A stretch of DNA of 64,000 bases from Diphasiastrum complanatum (GCA_029204225.1 CM055102.1:913863-977862); one strand, 5' to 3'. Shown: positions 1 to 10,285, counted from the stretch's first letter. Program-made: numbers and translations. Notes: generated by a model not told the origin, from the letters alone.

Positions 1-365
1 CAAAGGCCTTAGACAAAGGTTTGTTCGAGAAACAGAGGAACAGTCTTGGAGTCATCAAGCTATCATGCTTTGAGAGAGAGCTAAAGAAACAAAACGTTTC
101 AATTGCCAAAGCTTTGCTAGCTTTCAACCCTAAATTTGACAAAAGGACACACGAAGCAAGAATGTTCGCGAACAATTTTGCGACACACGACAAGAAATTG
201 TTCGTGACACAAAATCATTCGTGCTCCACAAAGGACAAGAAGATCAACCAAGTACCATGGGGTACAAATATTTGATCTAATATCGTGACATCAGCAGAAG
301 TACTTTAGGATGTGGCTAATCTTCCACTCTTGTAATCCATGATTGGTTAAAGATGTTTCTATAAG
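1..365 (+). repeat. Truncated LTR fragment, Cop4 LTR family
   Basis: From about position 87 this stretch matches, with scattered changes, the LTR at 60,565-60,850 and more weakly 33,300-33,480. Shared landmarks are the GCGACACACGACA block, the GTACAAATATTTGATCTAATATCGTGACATC-type block and CCACTCTTGTAATCCATGATT. An 84-codon open frame at 21-275 lies in it and is not a gene, because the homologous LTRs do not conserve it. The match stops near 365, where Copia coding sequence begins, so the right part of the LTR is missing. Confidence 0.7.
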
Positions 366-382
366 TTGCTGTTTTTTCATCT

Positions 383-948
383 ATTGATTGGGTGATTGAT
401 AGCGGTGTCACACGTCATATGCCTTATTACAAAGAGGTTTTCACAAAGCTTGTGAAAGTGCATAATGGAAGCAAAGTTCAAGGTGTTGATAACACCTCTT
501 ATCCTATCAAAGATATTGGAGTGGTCCCCATTATCTTACCCAATGGTGAGGAAAAGTACATTCGTAATGTACTTTATGTTCCAAAAATAAAAAAGAATCT
601 CATTTCGGTCTCTACAATTATGAACCAAGGATTGGTTGTGGAATTCAAAGAAGACAAATGTCTTATCAAAGACCCAAAGAGATCTCTTATGATCATTGCT
701 TCGGGAACATTACGTGGTGGATTGTTCCTTATGGATACCTATGAGTGAAGAGCTTCATCATCTTTTTGTCTTGTTGCATCAAGTTCATATTCTTTGGAGT
801 TGGCTGAATTATGGCATGCTAGGTTTGGACATCTCAACTTTGCTAGCTTGAAGATGTTGAAGAGATTCAATATGGTTGAAGACATTCCTAATATTGAGCA
901 TCCCGAAGGACATATATGCGAAGGATGTGTGATGCCACGAAATTGTTA
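383..948 (+). pseudogene. Copia gag-pol fragment: protease and GAG-pre-integrase
   Basis: One reading frame runs from the protease through the start of the pre-integrase domain. The aspartic-protease core reads W-V-I-D-S-G-V-T-R-H-M near 383-415 and is followed by the usual NVLYVPKIKKNLISVS-type segment near 567-615. A TGA at 746-748 interrupts the frame, which then continues in the same register into a GAG-pre-integrase segment (ELWHARFGHLNFASL near 803-850, then C-x2-C near 918-930). Everything upstream (capsid) and downstream (integrase core, RT) is absent. The right edge meets the start of a gypsy LTR near 930. This is a dead scrap: a retrotransposon protease would cleave the element's own polyprotein. 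Confidence 0.8.
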
Positions 949-1049
949 AATATTGAATATCGACCTAAATATGGCATGATATACTAGGAAATGAAGATAT
1001 GAGCTGGATAAATATAAACCATGAAGAGGCCTAAGTCATTTTTCGAGAA

Positions 1050-1888
1050 TATATCTCAAAGTCACTTGGAGAAACGAAATAAGCTGAATTTACGGAATTG
1101 GTGAGGGAGTACTAAGATGTTTTGGCCTAGTCGCTCGACGATTTGAAAGGTATACTATACAGAATTTGGAGAGCACTGTATTGACCTTAAAGAAGATGTT
1201 GTACTTGTTCGACAAAGACTGTATCGTCTCAATCCAAAGTACTCCCTCATGGGTAAAGACGAACCCAACAAGCACCTTAAGGTAGGTATTATTTATCCCG
1301 TCTTAAGCAGTGAATGGGTATCTCCCATTGTTGTTGTTCCAAAGAAGAAGATTGGCAAAATACAAATATGCCAGGATTGATTCTATCTTAGACCAGGTTG
1401 CTGGTCAAGAGATGATGTTAATTTTTGCTGCCTTCCTAAGAACTTTTCTTAAAATTTTCATTGATGATTTTTGTGTAGCGATATAAAAACACATCTACAG
1501 AAGCTGAAACTTACATTGCAACAATGTTGAGATACTTGTTTATCCCTTCATCCAGAGAAATGTTATTTCGGTATAAAAGAAGGAATTTTACCTAGACACA
1601 ATATCAAACAGAGGAATAGAGGTCGATAAAGATAAAGTCCAGCTTATGAAGAACCTCTTGATACCAACAAATCTACGTGAACTAAGAGCTTTCTTAGGAC
1701 ATGTCGGCTATTATCGGAGATTTATCCAAAATCATGCCTCTATTGCTGCCGCTCTTACGCATCTACTTAAGAATCAAGTGGAATACTTGTGGATGAATGA
1801 ACAACAGAAAGCGTCGAAGAATTTAAGCAGAGGTTGATCAATGCTTCAATTTTGAGACCACCCAACTGGGCTATTTTATTTCATAGTT
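1050..1888 (+). pseudogene. Ty3/gypsy reverse transcriptase and RNase H relic
   Basis: Recognisable gypsy RT N-terminal signatures run from about 1130 to 1360: a D-L-K-E-D-V...R-Q-R-L-Y-R-L-N-P-K segment, then G-I-I-Y-P-V-L-S-S-E-W-V-S-P-I-V-V-V-P-K-K. The palm region with the YVDD-type motif is scrambled (1380-1500). A gypsy RNase H / thumb segment follows at 1646-1835 (LRAFLGHVGYYRRFI). Stops and frameshifts break the frame several times, so no enzyme is made. The segment ends at about 1889, where an unrelated LTR begins. Family assignment is strong; exact boundaries are approximate. Confidence 0.75.
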
Positions 1889-1889
1889 A

Positions 1890-2650
1890 TGACAAAATTT
1901 CCAAAATTCACACATGTGGGGAATGTCCACAAGAGTGACTGATCTTAATTAAGCTTTGTGATTGGCACTATAACCTGATTCTAGATTTATCAACAAAATC
2001 TAGTTCAGAAGAAATGGCTAATCCACAATCTAGCATGCTAATCAACAGAATATAATAGCATTGATCAAAGAATGAAAAAATACAAGATTTCAATGTATGA
2101 GCATTAGCCTCAACACAAGTTAGAGAGAGAGAGCTAGAGAGATAACAAGCAATATTTGTTTAGATCCAAAATGACATGAGATAGCTACAAAACTTTGGTT
2201 CTTCATTATCAATTGTGTGGAGAGCTACACATATTTATGGAGATTGAGGTAGCTCGAGGTAGAATCACATCTATCCATTCCAAAATGACATCTAAAGTGA
2301 CATCTAGAGTCTATGTGACATTTGTCACTTGTCATGCATGAAATTCTACCAACTTTTTACAAGTGTACTAGTTCTAACTAAAAATGTCCAAATCATCATG
2401 CATGTGTCCAATAAACTTTGAACATGCCTTGCATGTCACTATGGATCACTTACAAATAATGCATGTGCCACGAGTTTCTACAAGCATAATCATACTAATT
2501 CTATGTCTACAAACTATATGCAAGTTGCATTTATCAAACTAGACAATACATAACCATGTAGCTCGAGTTCTATGTAGGCCAACCTTGGAGTTATACCAAG
2601 ATCCATGTTCAAATCAATATAGATCATTTTCAGGAGGAGTGTTAAAATTG
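1890..2650 (-). repeat. Rearranged 790-bp-family LTR fragment inside Gyp1
   Basis: From TGACAAAATTT at 1890 this follows the Cop3 LTR (5259-6048) with moderate divergence, including the CACATGTG-type motif and the AAGCTTTGTGATT block. At about 2578-2590 the match jumps. The next 60 bp are the reverse complement of the purine-tract and coding-end segment next to Cop3's LTR (6045-6104). The piece is therefore internally inverted. No second LTR or coding body accompanies it. Confidence 0.75.
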
Positions 2651-2970
2651 AAAAATAAAAAATCTTTCTACAGACTTTTTGTATCCATCTATTTAAGATG
2701 ATGGACACGTTAAACTTATTCTCACGTGTTACGCTTTATAAAAACAGATTTATTTTCTTCTCATTATTTTCATTTTATAAATGGTCTTACCATCATTAAG
2801 ACTAATCTGTCAAATCTTATTTTGAAACTCTGAGCCATGCAAGCCCTTAATAACGGAAATGACAGATGTCATGTCATCATCCTTTCCACACCGCCACTGC
2901 ATATCATAGTCATTTTTCTCCTCACACTTTCTTCTTGCATTTTTTTTTATGCTTTCTTTTGCTACTTATG
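2651..2970. other. Unassigned AT-rich spacer
   Basis: No open frame, LTR boundary or match to other parts of the window was recognised here. It is probably old gypsy or host sequence between the LTR scrap and the decayed ORF. Confidence 0.4.
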
Positions 2971-4882
2971 ATCACTATCTTTGCGATCAAGCATTCTATT
3001 ACGACCTGTTGCGATCTCTAGAGCTTTCGTCATTTATTTGACAAAATGGCTTTTGGATCCAGCTCTTCTATCAATTGAAAAGCATGCGTAGAAATCCAGC
3101 ACTTCAGCCAAGGCTCGAGCAGCTGCAGTAGAAGACACCGGGGCAGCTAATGAAGATGATGATGAACCTGACAACCAGCCCCAGTGGTTTACATCCATGA
3201 CCAGCAGAGTCAAGAATTTAGTGGCTAATATATATGAATTTGATCGATACAATCAGAGGAACATTTTGGACCTGATAGAAACAAAATAGAAGTTTCAAGA
3301 CTCTCTCAAAGAGTCTTATGAGAAAATTAATTTGCTCGAATCAGACAACACCAAGCTGATCGACTGAAATTGTTTTCTCAAAACACAGCTTCACACCGCC
3401 ACCAAGGAAGCAGATTCTTTGAAATAAATCAATAAGACGATTGAGGCCAAGTCTGTAAATTATCAGACTACTATTGATTCTTTAAAACAACAAGTGCTGG
3501 ATGCCAATAAGCACAATGTCGCTCTCCAGAAATATTTGTAGGAGGAGCGAGCAATACGAATAAAGATAGAAATTGTGCTTGCCTTGTGTAGCAATGCAGG
3601 CTCTATCACAATAGACCTGTCAAAACTAAACTAGATCCAAGGCCAGATGTTCGATAATTTTCGAGTCGAGTTCCTACAATCGCTCGAATATGCGAAGGTG
3701 CTAGTCGAAGAAGAGTTGGCTAAGTTGAAGGAGTTGTCTATTGAAGCCACCCAAACTTGCAGCGGGCCGGACTCCGATGACAAATACCTCCAAGCCTTGC
3801 TGAGAATTGATGATCTGACGCAACAACTTCAATCTATGTTTGTCTATTCCGGAGTTGCTGACCACCCAGAGTACTTGGAGGCAGTAGCGAAGATCGACAA
3901 GCTCGAACATGAGTTGTCTGATCTCAAGCAACAGTTGGATGATCAGAAGTTAGCTACCGAGTTACAAACTCAAAATATCACAACAAAATCTATGCAGACA
4001 AAGTGACCACGTCGAAACCAATCGAAGGTATGTGCTGAAAGGTTCAATGCATTTGCTGATCAATTCTAGAAGTGGTGTCCACAAGCTTTTGACATTCAAT
4101 TACAATAGCTTGTGGATTATATGATGCTACCAGGGGCAGTAGCCATCGCCTTCGATGACTGGAAGACACCATGGGAAAAGGATGACTTTCTTTGGTTATG
4201 GGCCCAGTTATCTATCGAGCAGAAAGGATGTCTTTGTTGGGGCATAATTCAGGAGAAATTCCAAGTCGTGCCTTTCGGATCAGCTGAGTTATACATAGGC
4301 TCTTCTGCTATGTATGCCTTAGAGTATATTTGTATTAAAGAATATGAATTTTTGTGAAATGAAGACAATAAGCGACAATTTTGGAAGCAAAAGTTGTAGT
4401 TCCAATTGTACAAACCAAAAGATGTTGCGGACTTAGGCGCTTTTGATGATGTGGGTCTGCTTCTCAATGCAAATATGGAGTATCCAGAACTTTTCAGTCT
4501 TTATGTGGATTGGGAGCGAAATCTTGCTGACTATTTTGTGTAAATTAAACACAATTTGCAAGATCGAAAAAAATCAAGTCATTTCAAGAACCTCTATACA
4601 TATTCCTTCTGGCAATTTGGAACTTTTACAGCAAAGACTTTGTTTTTCATCTAGAATCTTTATGTTAAAAGTTCTTTTATAAGATTTTCAGCTCGCTTTT
4701 GTAAGGAAATCACACTTCGTAGTGATTCAGATGAAGATGAAAGGTTAACTCAGGAGCTGTTTGATGGAACATTGCTCCTGGTTAAGCTTGAAGAATTCGG
4801 CAACCTACCAGTTGGCCATTATACGAAATCAAAGGAAACCTTGATGTTGTACAAGGGTCAACAAAATTTGGAGTTAGCCTAA
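2971..4882 (+). pseudogene. Unknown coiled-coil ORF of Gyp1 with 13 in-frame stops
   Basis: A single register (the one containing the ATG at 3197) can be followed from about 2971 to the TAA at 4880-4882 without a frameshift. It is interrupted only by nonsense codons: TAG at 3089, 3287, 3539, 3632, 4067, 4106, 4397 and 4652; TGA at 3365, 4004 and 4355; TAA at 3425 and 4541. The predicted protein starts Ala/Glu/Asp-rich. It has long heptad-like stretches (3260-3600 and 3700-3990, rich in L, E, K and Q), then a Trp-rich segment (4110-4260) and an acidic end. I do not recognise the family. Its place between pol relics and the 3' purine tract is where some plant gypsy lineages carry an extra or envelope-like ORF, but that assignment is only a guess. 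Open stretches on the opposite strand are shadows. Confidence 0.6.
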
Positions 4883-5213
4883 TGATTACATGAAGAATTG
4901 AATCAATCATGAATATTCATTCTTGCCTATGTAATGGTGATGTTTCTATGTGATGCTGAACGTTGAATCTTTGAAGTTTTGAAGATGTTTTGAAGTTTGA
5001 TTCATGTTCTCATCAATAATTCAACGATCAACTCCAATCAGCCTATTCAATTCAAGAAACTGCAAAGTCATATGTCTCTAAAGTAGAAGAAATATCTAAA
5101 GGAAAAAACATATGAAGAAATATCTTTTCACCTTAACGAATATCTGAAGAACGGAATGTTTCACGAATGATCCTCGAAATAAAGATTATATGTTCGCGTG
5201 GATGTTTCACATT
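4883..5213. other. 3' untranslated region of Gyp1
   Basis: No coding signal. It lies between the end of the decayed ORF and the purine tract, so it is probably the element's 3' untranslated sequence. Confidence 0.4.
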
Positions 5214-5258
5214 TGAGAAAAGGGTTATGTGATGCCACGAAATTGTTAAATATTGAAG
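5214..5258 (+). repeat. Gyp1 polypurine tract and start of its 3' LTR
   Basis: GAGAAAAGGG at 5214-5223 precedes a 28-bp repeat of the sequence at 929-957. The match is lost at 5258, directly before the first base of the Cop3 LTR. This fits a 3' LTR interrupted by a later insertion. Confidence 0.5.
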
Positions 5259-6048
5259 TGACAAAATTTCTAGAATTCACATGTGTGGGAAATGTCCACA
5301 AGTATGATGGATCTAATTAAGCTTTGTGATTAGCACAGTAACCTGATTCTAGATTGATTAACAAGATCTAGTTCAGAAGATATGGCTTAACCACAATCTA
5401 GCATGCTAATCAGAATATGATAGTAATGAATCAATAATGAGCAAAAGTACAAGATATCAGTGTATTAGCACTAGTCTCAACACAAGCTAGAGAGAGAAAG
5501 ATAGAGAGATAACAAGCAAAAAATTATGTGGATCCAAAATGGCATGAGATAGCTACAAAGCTTTGGTTCTTCATCACAAAATATGAGGAGAGCTACAAAT
5601 ATTTATGGAGTTTGAGGTAGCTCGAGGTATAACCACATCCATCCATCATTTAATGACATCTAAAGTGAAAACTAGAGTCTATGTGACATTTGTCACTTTT
5701 CATGCATGAAACTCTACCAGCTTTTTCCAAGTGTGCTAGTTCTAACTAGAGATGTACAAATCATCATGCATGTGTCCATTACACTTTGTGCATGCCTTGC
5801 ATGTCACTATGGATCACTTACAATCAATGCATGTGAATTGCCACGAGATTCTACAAGCATAATTTTGCTAATTCTATGTCTACAAACTATATGCGAGTTG
5901 TACTCATAATTCTAGATATGTCATGTCCATGTAGCTCAAGTTCTATCTAGGCCAAACTTGGCATTTTGCATTTATGAACAACATACTTGCATGGTACAAT
6001 ATTTGTAGCAAGCCTAAAGTCAAGATGGATTATTTTTCCATTTCAACA
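5259..6048 (-). repeat. Cop3 3' LTR (790 bp)
   Basis: On the plus strand it runs TGACAAAATTT...TTTCAACA, so in element sense it starts TGTTGAAAT and ends ATTTTGTCA, giving the expected TG...CA ends. A purine tract (plus strand CTCCTCCTAAAA, 6049-6060) abuts the inner edge. Other copies are the rearranged piece at 1890-2650 and a reversed piece at 32241-32877. It carries CACATGTGTG at about 5278. Confidence 0.85.
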
Positions 6049-6109
6049 CTCCTCCTAAAAACAATCTATATTGACTTGAACATGGATCTTGGTATTACTC
6101 CAAGGTTGG

Positions 6110-6960
6110 CTCTATGCTTGATGAAGGAACTTTTGCTCAAGGTTTGGTGAGCATATCAGCAATACAAGATGATGTGTCGATGTGCTCCAAGTAGATTTCC
6201 CCTCCAATGAGCTTCTCTCTCACAAAGTGATGTGCAACTTCGATACGCTTTCTCCTTGCATGGAATATCGGGTTGTTGGCAAGGGCTTGGGCTGAAATGT
6301 TGTCACACATGATCATAGGTAGATTCTCTTCCATGATTATCTTTAGGTCCACTAGTAACCTCTTGATCCAGAGAACTTCCTTTGTTGTTGTAGTGAGTGC
6401 CTTGTACTCAGCTTCACATGATGAGAGTGATACAGTATCTTGCTTTTTAGAAAGCCAAGATATCAAGTTTCCTCCAAGATATATGACATAAGCACTTGTA
6501 GATTTTCAATTTGCTCTATCACTTGCAAAATCTGAATCAGAATAACCAAAAATAGAAAGATCTTCACTTTTATACAATAAACCATAATCAAAAGTTGAAG
6601 ATATATATCTAAGCACTCTCTTGGCCATTTTCCAATGATAAATAGTAGGATTTGCATAGCCTGGCTCAACTTATGAACACTAAAGCTTATGTCAGGTCTA
6701 GTTCTTGTGAGCCAAATTAAGGAGCCTATAACTCCTAAAAAGTGTGATGTCCACGAAGGATCTTTCATCACCTTTGTTAGGGTCTTTTACATTTTGCTCC
6801 ATAGGAATTTCTATACTCTTACAATCTAACATATTGAAATTTTTTAACATTGAAAGAGCATACTTGGATTGACATACAAAAGCTTCACCTTCAAGAAACT
6901 CAATCTCTGATCCTAGAATGTAGTGAATTTTTGCAAGATCTTGCATCCTGAATTCTTTTC
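6110..6960 (-). pseudogene. Cop3 RNase H and RT C-terminal region
   Basis: The RNase H segment at 6137-6466 is open and reads SWLSKKQDTVSLSSCEAEYK, CDNISAQALANNPIFHAR, then HHFVREKLIGGE and ADMLTKP, all typical of the Copia RNase H end. The RT connection segment (6463-6950) is still readable (SLIWLTRTRPDISFSVHKLSQ; YILGSEIEFLEG) but is split over frames by several indels. The enzyme would degrade the RNA strand during reverse transcription, but this copy is dead. Confidence 0.8.
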
Positions 6961-7171
6961 CAAGTACAATCTTGGTTTCCTCAACTCACTTGATACAACT
7001 TCCTGTCAAAATGATATCATCAACATAAAAAAGAGGGATGGCAATATTTTTATCAAAAAACTTGACATATAAGGAAGGATCATAGTTACTAAGATTAAAT
7101 CCTAGTGACTCAAGAAAGGTGTTAGTCGATAATACAATGAACTTGGAGCTTGCTTTAGTCCATATAAACCG
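6961..7171 (-). pseudogene. Cop3 RT palm fragment
   Basis: On the minus strand the sequence reads a degenerate G-L-Y-G-L-K-Q-A-P-S-S-L-Y-Y-R segment near 7130-7165. Towards the left comes a damaged version of the LLIYVDDII palm region near 7010-7040, with frameshifts. It lacks the upstream RT half, which is present next door in the opposite orientation. Confidence 0.65.
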
Positions 7172-7818
7172 AGTTCAAAGATTCTCACAAAGATACTCCA
7201 ATCATCACCCTTGAAGACTATCATGGAGAGATAAGGCCGAGAATTGAGGAGGAGTCACCTCAATTCTTTTCACCAAGGAGATCTAAAGAGAAAGATCCGA
7301 GCCTAGGAGGCACCTATGAAGATAGAGGCAAGCAAGTGGAAATCAACTCCACTAATTGTGCTTATTTTATTTCTCATGAGGAGCCAAAGGATGTATATGA
7401 TGCACTCAACTCAAAGGAATGGTACCTTGCCATGAAGGAAGAATATGATGCTTTGATGGCCAACAAGACATGGGAGCTTGTGGATCTTCCATCTAACAAG
7501 CACACCATTTGTTGCAAGTGGGTTTTTAGAGTCAAATATAATCAAGATGGCACAATCAGCAAGTACAAGGCTAGACTTTGTGATAAAGGTTTTGCTCAAG
7601 TTTATGGACTTGATTATGAGGAGACTTTTGCCCCAGTTGCAAAGATGGTATCAATTAGAATCATAATTTTTGTTGCTTGTTTTTTCAATTGGCAAGTTCT
7701 TCAACTAGATGTCTCTAATGCATTTTTTAATGGATATCTAGAAGAAGAGATTCATATGGATCAGCCTATTGGGTTCATTCATGACAAAGACAAAGTTTGC
7801 TTGCTCTTCAAGAATGTA
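7172..7818 (+). pseudogene. Cop3 linker and RT N-terminal half, inverted in place
   Basis: A plus-strand open frame runs from about 7176 across this segment (ATG at 7336). It encodes the acidic linker between integrase and RT (R-P-R-I-E-E-E-S-P-Q-F-F-S-P-R-R), then RT residues CKWVFRVKYNQDGTISKYKAR, DYEETFAPVAKMVSIR and QLDVSNAFFNGYLEEEI. Both flanks carry neighbouring parts of the same polyprotein on the minus strand, so this is a local inversion and not a separate element. The right junction lies at CTCTTCAAGAAT (about 7807-7818), read as L-L-F-K-N on plus and as I-L-E-E on minus. Confidence 0.8.
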
Positions 7819-8337
7819 TTTTTGATTCTCATGGAATATAACGTCCCTACCTTCAATTGTAGTTGAGGTAGAGGGAACATAGATTCTGTAAGCTTTCTTG
7901 TTGGATGCATATCCAACCATGATCCCTTTAATAGAATTAGAATCATCTCTTTTCCTTGTTTCCAAGGGCACATGAACAAAGCAAGCACAACCAAAAACTC
8001 TAAGGTGATATACCTTAGGTTTCTGTTTAAACAAGACTTCAAAAGGTGATTTTCCAACAAGTGCATTGTGAGGTAATTTATTGCACAAGTAGTTTGCATA
8101 ATTTATAGCTTCACCCCAATATTCAATGGGAAAAGAAGCTTCGACTCAAATCGCTTTAGCACATTCACATAAAGATCTGTTTTTCCTCTCAACAACTCCA
8201 TTTTGAGATGTAGAATAAGCACAAGAAAACTCTCTCTTTATTCCTTCAACTTCACAGTATTCATGAAACTTGTTGGAGATGTATTCACCTCATCCATCAC
8301 ATCTTAAAGCTTTAACTTTGAATTTGTGAACATTTGG
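7812..8337 (-). pseudogene. Cop3 integrase C-terminal half
   Basis: Reading on the minus strand from about 8330: F-K-V-K-A-L-R-C-D-G (second catalytic Asp region, damaged), G-E-Y-I-S-N-K, then S-Q-N-G-V-V-E-R-K-N-R-S containing the third catalytic residue Glu. Next come NYLCNKLPHNALVGKSPFEV and the C-terminal segment with HLRVFGCACFVHVP and GIMVGYASNKKAYRIY. Stops interrupt the frame near 8150 and 8280. The first catalytic Asp and everything N-terminal are absent. The family is certain; the copy is non-functional. Confidence 0.85.
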
Positions 8338-9070
8338 CTCCGTTCCACAACTACACACATGCTCAACCAAGCCATATGTCAATCTCATGTGTTGCGACAC
8401 AATCGCCCTGAGAGCTCCTACACGTTCATTGTCGAGCTCATCACTTCGGTCTTGACCGAAGTCCTGCTCGTTTCTCAACCGGAGTCTCAAGATCCTCACC
8501 AAGCCGAGCTCCACGACTCAAGTCTAGACCGGACCACTACCTCATACCTCTCAGCCGAACCACAACTTCACAATCCTAACATGTCCTGAGTTACACCTCA
8601 ACCGCCACTCATCGTTCAAATCTCGACCGGAGTACTAGCTCCAAATTTTGAACAAACATCTCTTTGACATCTCGACCGAAGAAAACCTTCACATCTCAAC
8701 CGGACCCTTCAGTCCTAATCTCAATCGGAGTGTTTAGTCAAAACTCGATCAGAGCACTCCCATCACATCTCAACCGGGCACTCCTATCACATCTCAACCA
8801 GAGCACTCCTATCACATCTCAATTGGACCCTTCAGTCCTAATCTCAACCGGAGTGTTCAGTCCAAACTCGGCCGGAGCACACACAGCCACAGACCACAAC
8901 CACCACATTCCGACAACCGTATCCACCATAACTAGAGTGCACGGGCTTATTTTCACAATCCTACGACACTCTACGAGCTGTCATGGATTGCCCTTACAAT
9001 CCGAATACTACAGAGGACTATCTACCAGAGATGGTCTCCCCATCCACCGAATAGGCTCGATTTGACAGGC
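8338..9070 (+). repeat. CTCAACCGG-rich leader with degenerate 24-26 bp tandem repeats
   Basis: From about 8650 to 8885 the core CTCAACCGGA (with variants CTCAATCGGA, CTCGATCAGA and CTCAACCAGA) recurs every 24-26 bp. Single copies of the core occur from 8460 onwards. Short open frames here (for example 8664-9065) are repeat artefacts. The same core builds the 52-bp array after gag and, reverse-complemented, the minisatellite at 39,905-40,385. Confidence 0.7.
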
Positions 9071-9078
9071 ATTCCCAG

Positions 9079-10018
9079 ATGAAATCCCAAGTCCAAGAGC
9101 CATCCACAAACCCATTCGATAGATGGGAACCTATGCGTTATGAAGCTCCATACGAACGACCACAATTTCATGCTGCCGAATCCTCACATGCACGAGCTCA
9201 CTTAAACGAAGCTTTCACAAATAATATACCACGTACTGAAAAAAGGACCCCAAAGCTAGACTTACCGAAGTACGATGGTAACACTGATCCTCAAAGATTT
9301 CTCCAAGTCTTTGAGAACGCCTGTGACATCTACGGCGAGACATCACCAGAGGCCATGGTACAGCTCTTCCCGATGACCTTGATCGATCGCGCATGAGATT
9401 GGTTTTTTAACCTTGATTGTGAAGATAAACGTGACTGGTTACTCTTGAAAGAGACCTTCATCAAATGGTTCAAGCCTTTTCGCTTGATAGAAGGCCCTTT
9501 TGTCAAAGTAAGTAATATCAAAATGACAAAAGACAAAAAAGTACATGACTACATTGAACGATTTAAACAATTAAAAAGTCAGGTACAAGAGCAACCTACT
9601 GAGTCCATGCTCATCATTTGGTTCCTTGCTGGACTCCCACGATGGATACAACATGAACTTCGTTCCAATGATGTATATACATCATTGAAACAAGCCATGT
9701 CCGATGCCATTCGGGAAGAAGACGAGGGCTCAGATGTGGATGAACCACGTGAACGAAGAGCACATCGTGCTATCCAAGAAGCTCGACCAAACGATGACAC
9801 ACGAGAACAATTATGGAAGACACAGATGGAGTTGCTTAACCAACAACACCAACAACAGATGGAAAAACTCACAAAAGAGTTCCAAAACACTCTTAAGTCT
9901 ATCCAAAGTTCAATGCCAGGTCAGTTACCCACTAGCCAAATCCATCATAGACGAGAGAACACATGGTGCCCTCACTGCCGAGGTACACACATTGGCAATG
10001 AGTGCCCTTCATACCAAC
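9079..10018 (+). pseudogene. Gypsy gag (capsid/nucleocapsid) with one nonsense codon
   Basis: An ATG at 9079 opens a frame encoding a typical plant gypsy capsid: T-P-K-L-D-L-P-K-Y-D-G-N-T-D-P near 9250-9290 and, further on, an F-x-K-W-F-K-P-F segment near 9460. It then has a charged Gln-rich coiled stretch (9780-9900) and a zinc knuckle C-P-H-C-R-G-T-H-I-G-N-E-C (9967-10004, spacing C-x2-C-x3-H-x4-C). The only break is TGA at 9394-9396, where related gags usually have Trp; the frame resumes unchanged. Gag would package element RNA into cytoplasmic particles. The frame runs on through the tandem array until 10182. Apart from the TGA it is well preserved. Confidence 0.8.
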
Positions 10019-10285
10019 TCAACCGGAGCCCCCTCCTTCAAAACTCAACCGAAGTCCTCCACTTCCCATCTCAACCGGAGCCCCCTCCTTCAAAACTCAA
10101 CCGAAGTCCTCCACTTTCCATCTCAACCAGAGCCCCCTCCTTCAAAACTCAATCGAAGTCCTCCACTTCCCATCTCAACTAGAGCCCCCTCCTTCCAAAC
10201 TCAACCGAAGTCCTCCACTTCACATCTCAACCGGAGCCCAACCCTTCACATCTCAACCGACGCCCTTTCCACTGTCTCACATCTC
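10019..10285 (+). repeat. 52-bp tandem array between gag and the unknown ORF
   Basis: The GAG-CCCCCTCC landmark recurs at 10026, 10078, 10130, 10182 and 10234, exactly 52 bp apart. Each unit is two related half-units of about 26 bp, both starting CTCAACCG. Because 52 is not a multiple of 3, successive units present different frames. Open frames cross the array in all three registers (ending at 10182, 10348 and 10634). Confidence 0.9.

Larger units (their letters stand above)
930..5258 (+). mobile_element. Gyp1: degenerate Ty3/gypsy element, plus strand
   Basis: About 28 bp starting GTGATGCCACGAAATTG occur at 929-957 and again at 5230-5257. The right copy follows a purine tract (GAGAAAAGGG, 5214-5223), which is where a 3' LTR should begin. 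Between them lie gypsy RT/RNase H relics, a piece of a foreign LTR and a long decayed ORF. I read this as one plus-strand gypsy element that lost its gag, protease and most of its 5' LTR, and whose 3' LTR is cut after about 28 bp by the insertion of Cop3. The two-LTR reading is inference, since only the first 28 bp can be compared. Confidence 0.55.
5259..8337 (-). mobile_element. Cop3: truncated, internally inverted Copia, minus strand
   Basis: The element reads right to left: integrase, a linker/RT segment that is inverted in place, RT, RNase H, purine tract and a full 3' LTR. Capsid, protease, primer site and 5' LTR are missing. The body stops near 8337, where Gyp2 leader sequence begins. 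It sits inside the 3' LTR of Gyp1. Its RT/RNase H protein resembles Cop2 (14194-16390), so the two belong to related lineages. Confidence 0.8.

Noticed and set aside
1090-1275. Minus-strand 61-codon frame over the gypsy RT relic
   Set aside because: The plus strand carries recognisable RT motifs here; the minus frame is chance.
3701-3931. Minus-strand 76-codon frame opposite the Gyp1 ORF
   Set aside because: Shadow of the coiled-coil coding strand.
10019-10285. Possible CRISPR-like array of regular repeats
   Set aside because: Units are head-to-tail 52-bp tandem repeats with no unique spacers, inside a plant gypsy element.
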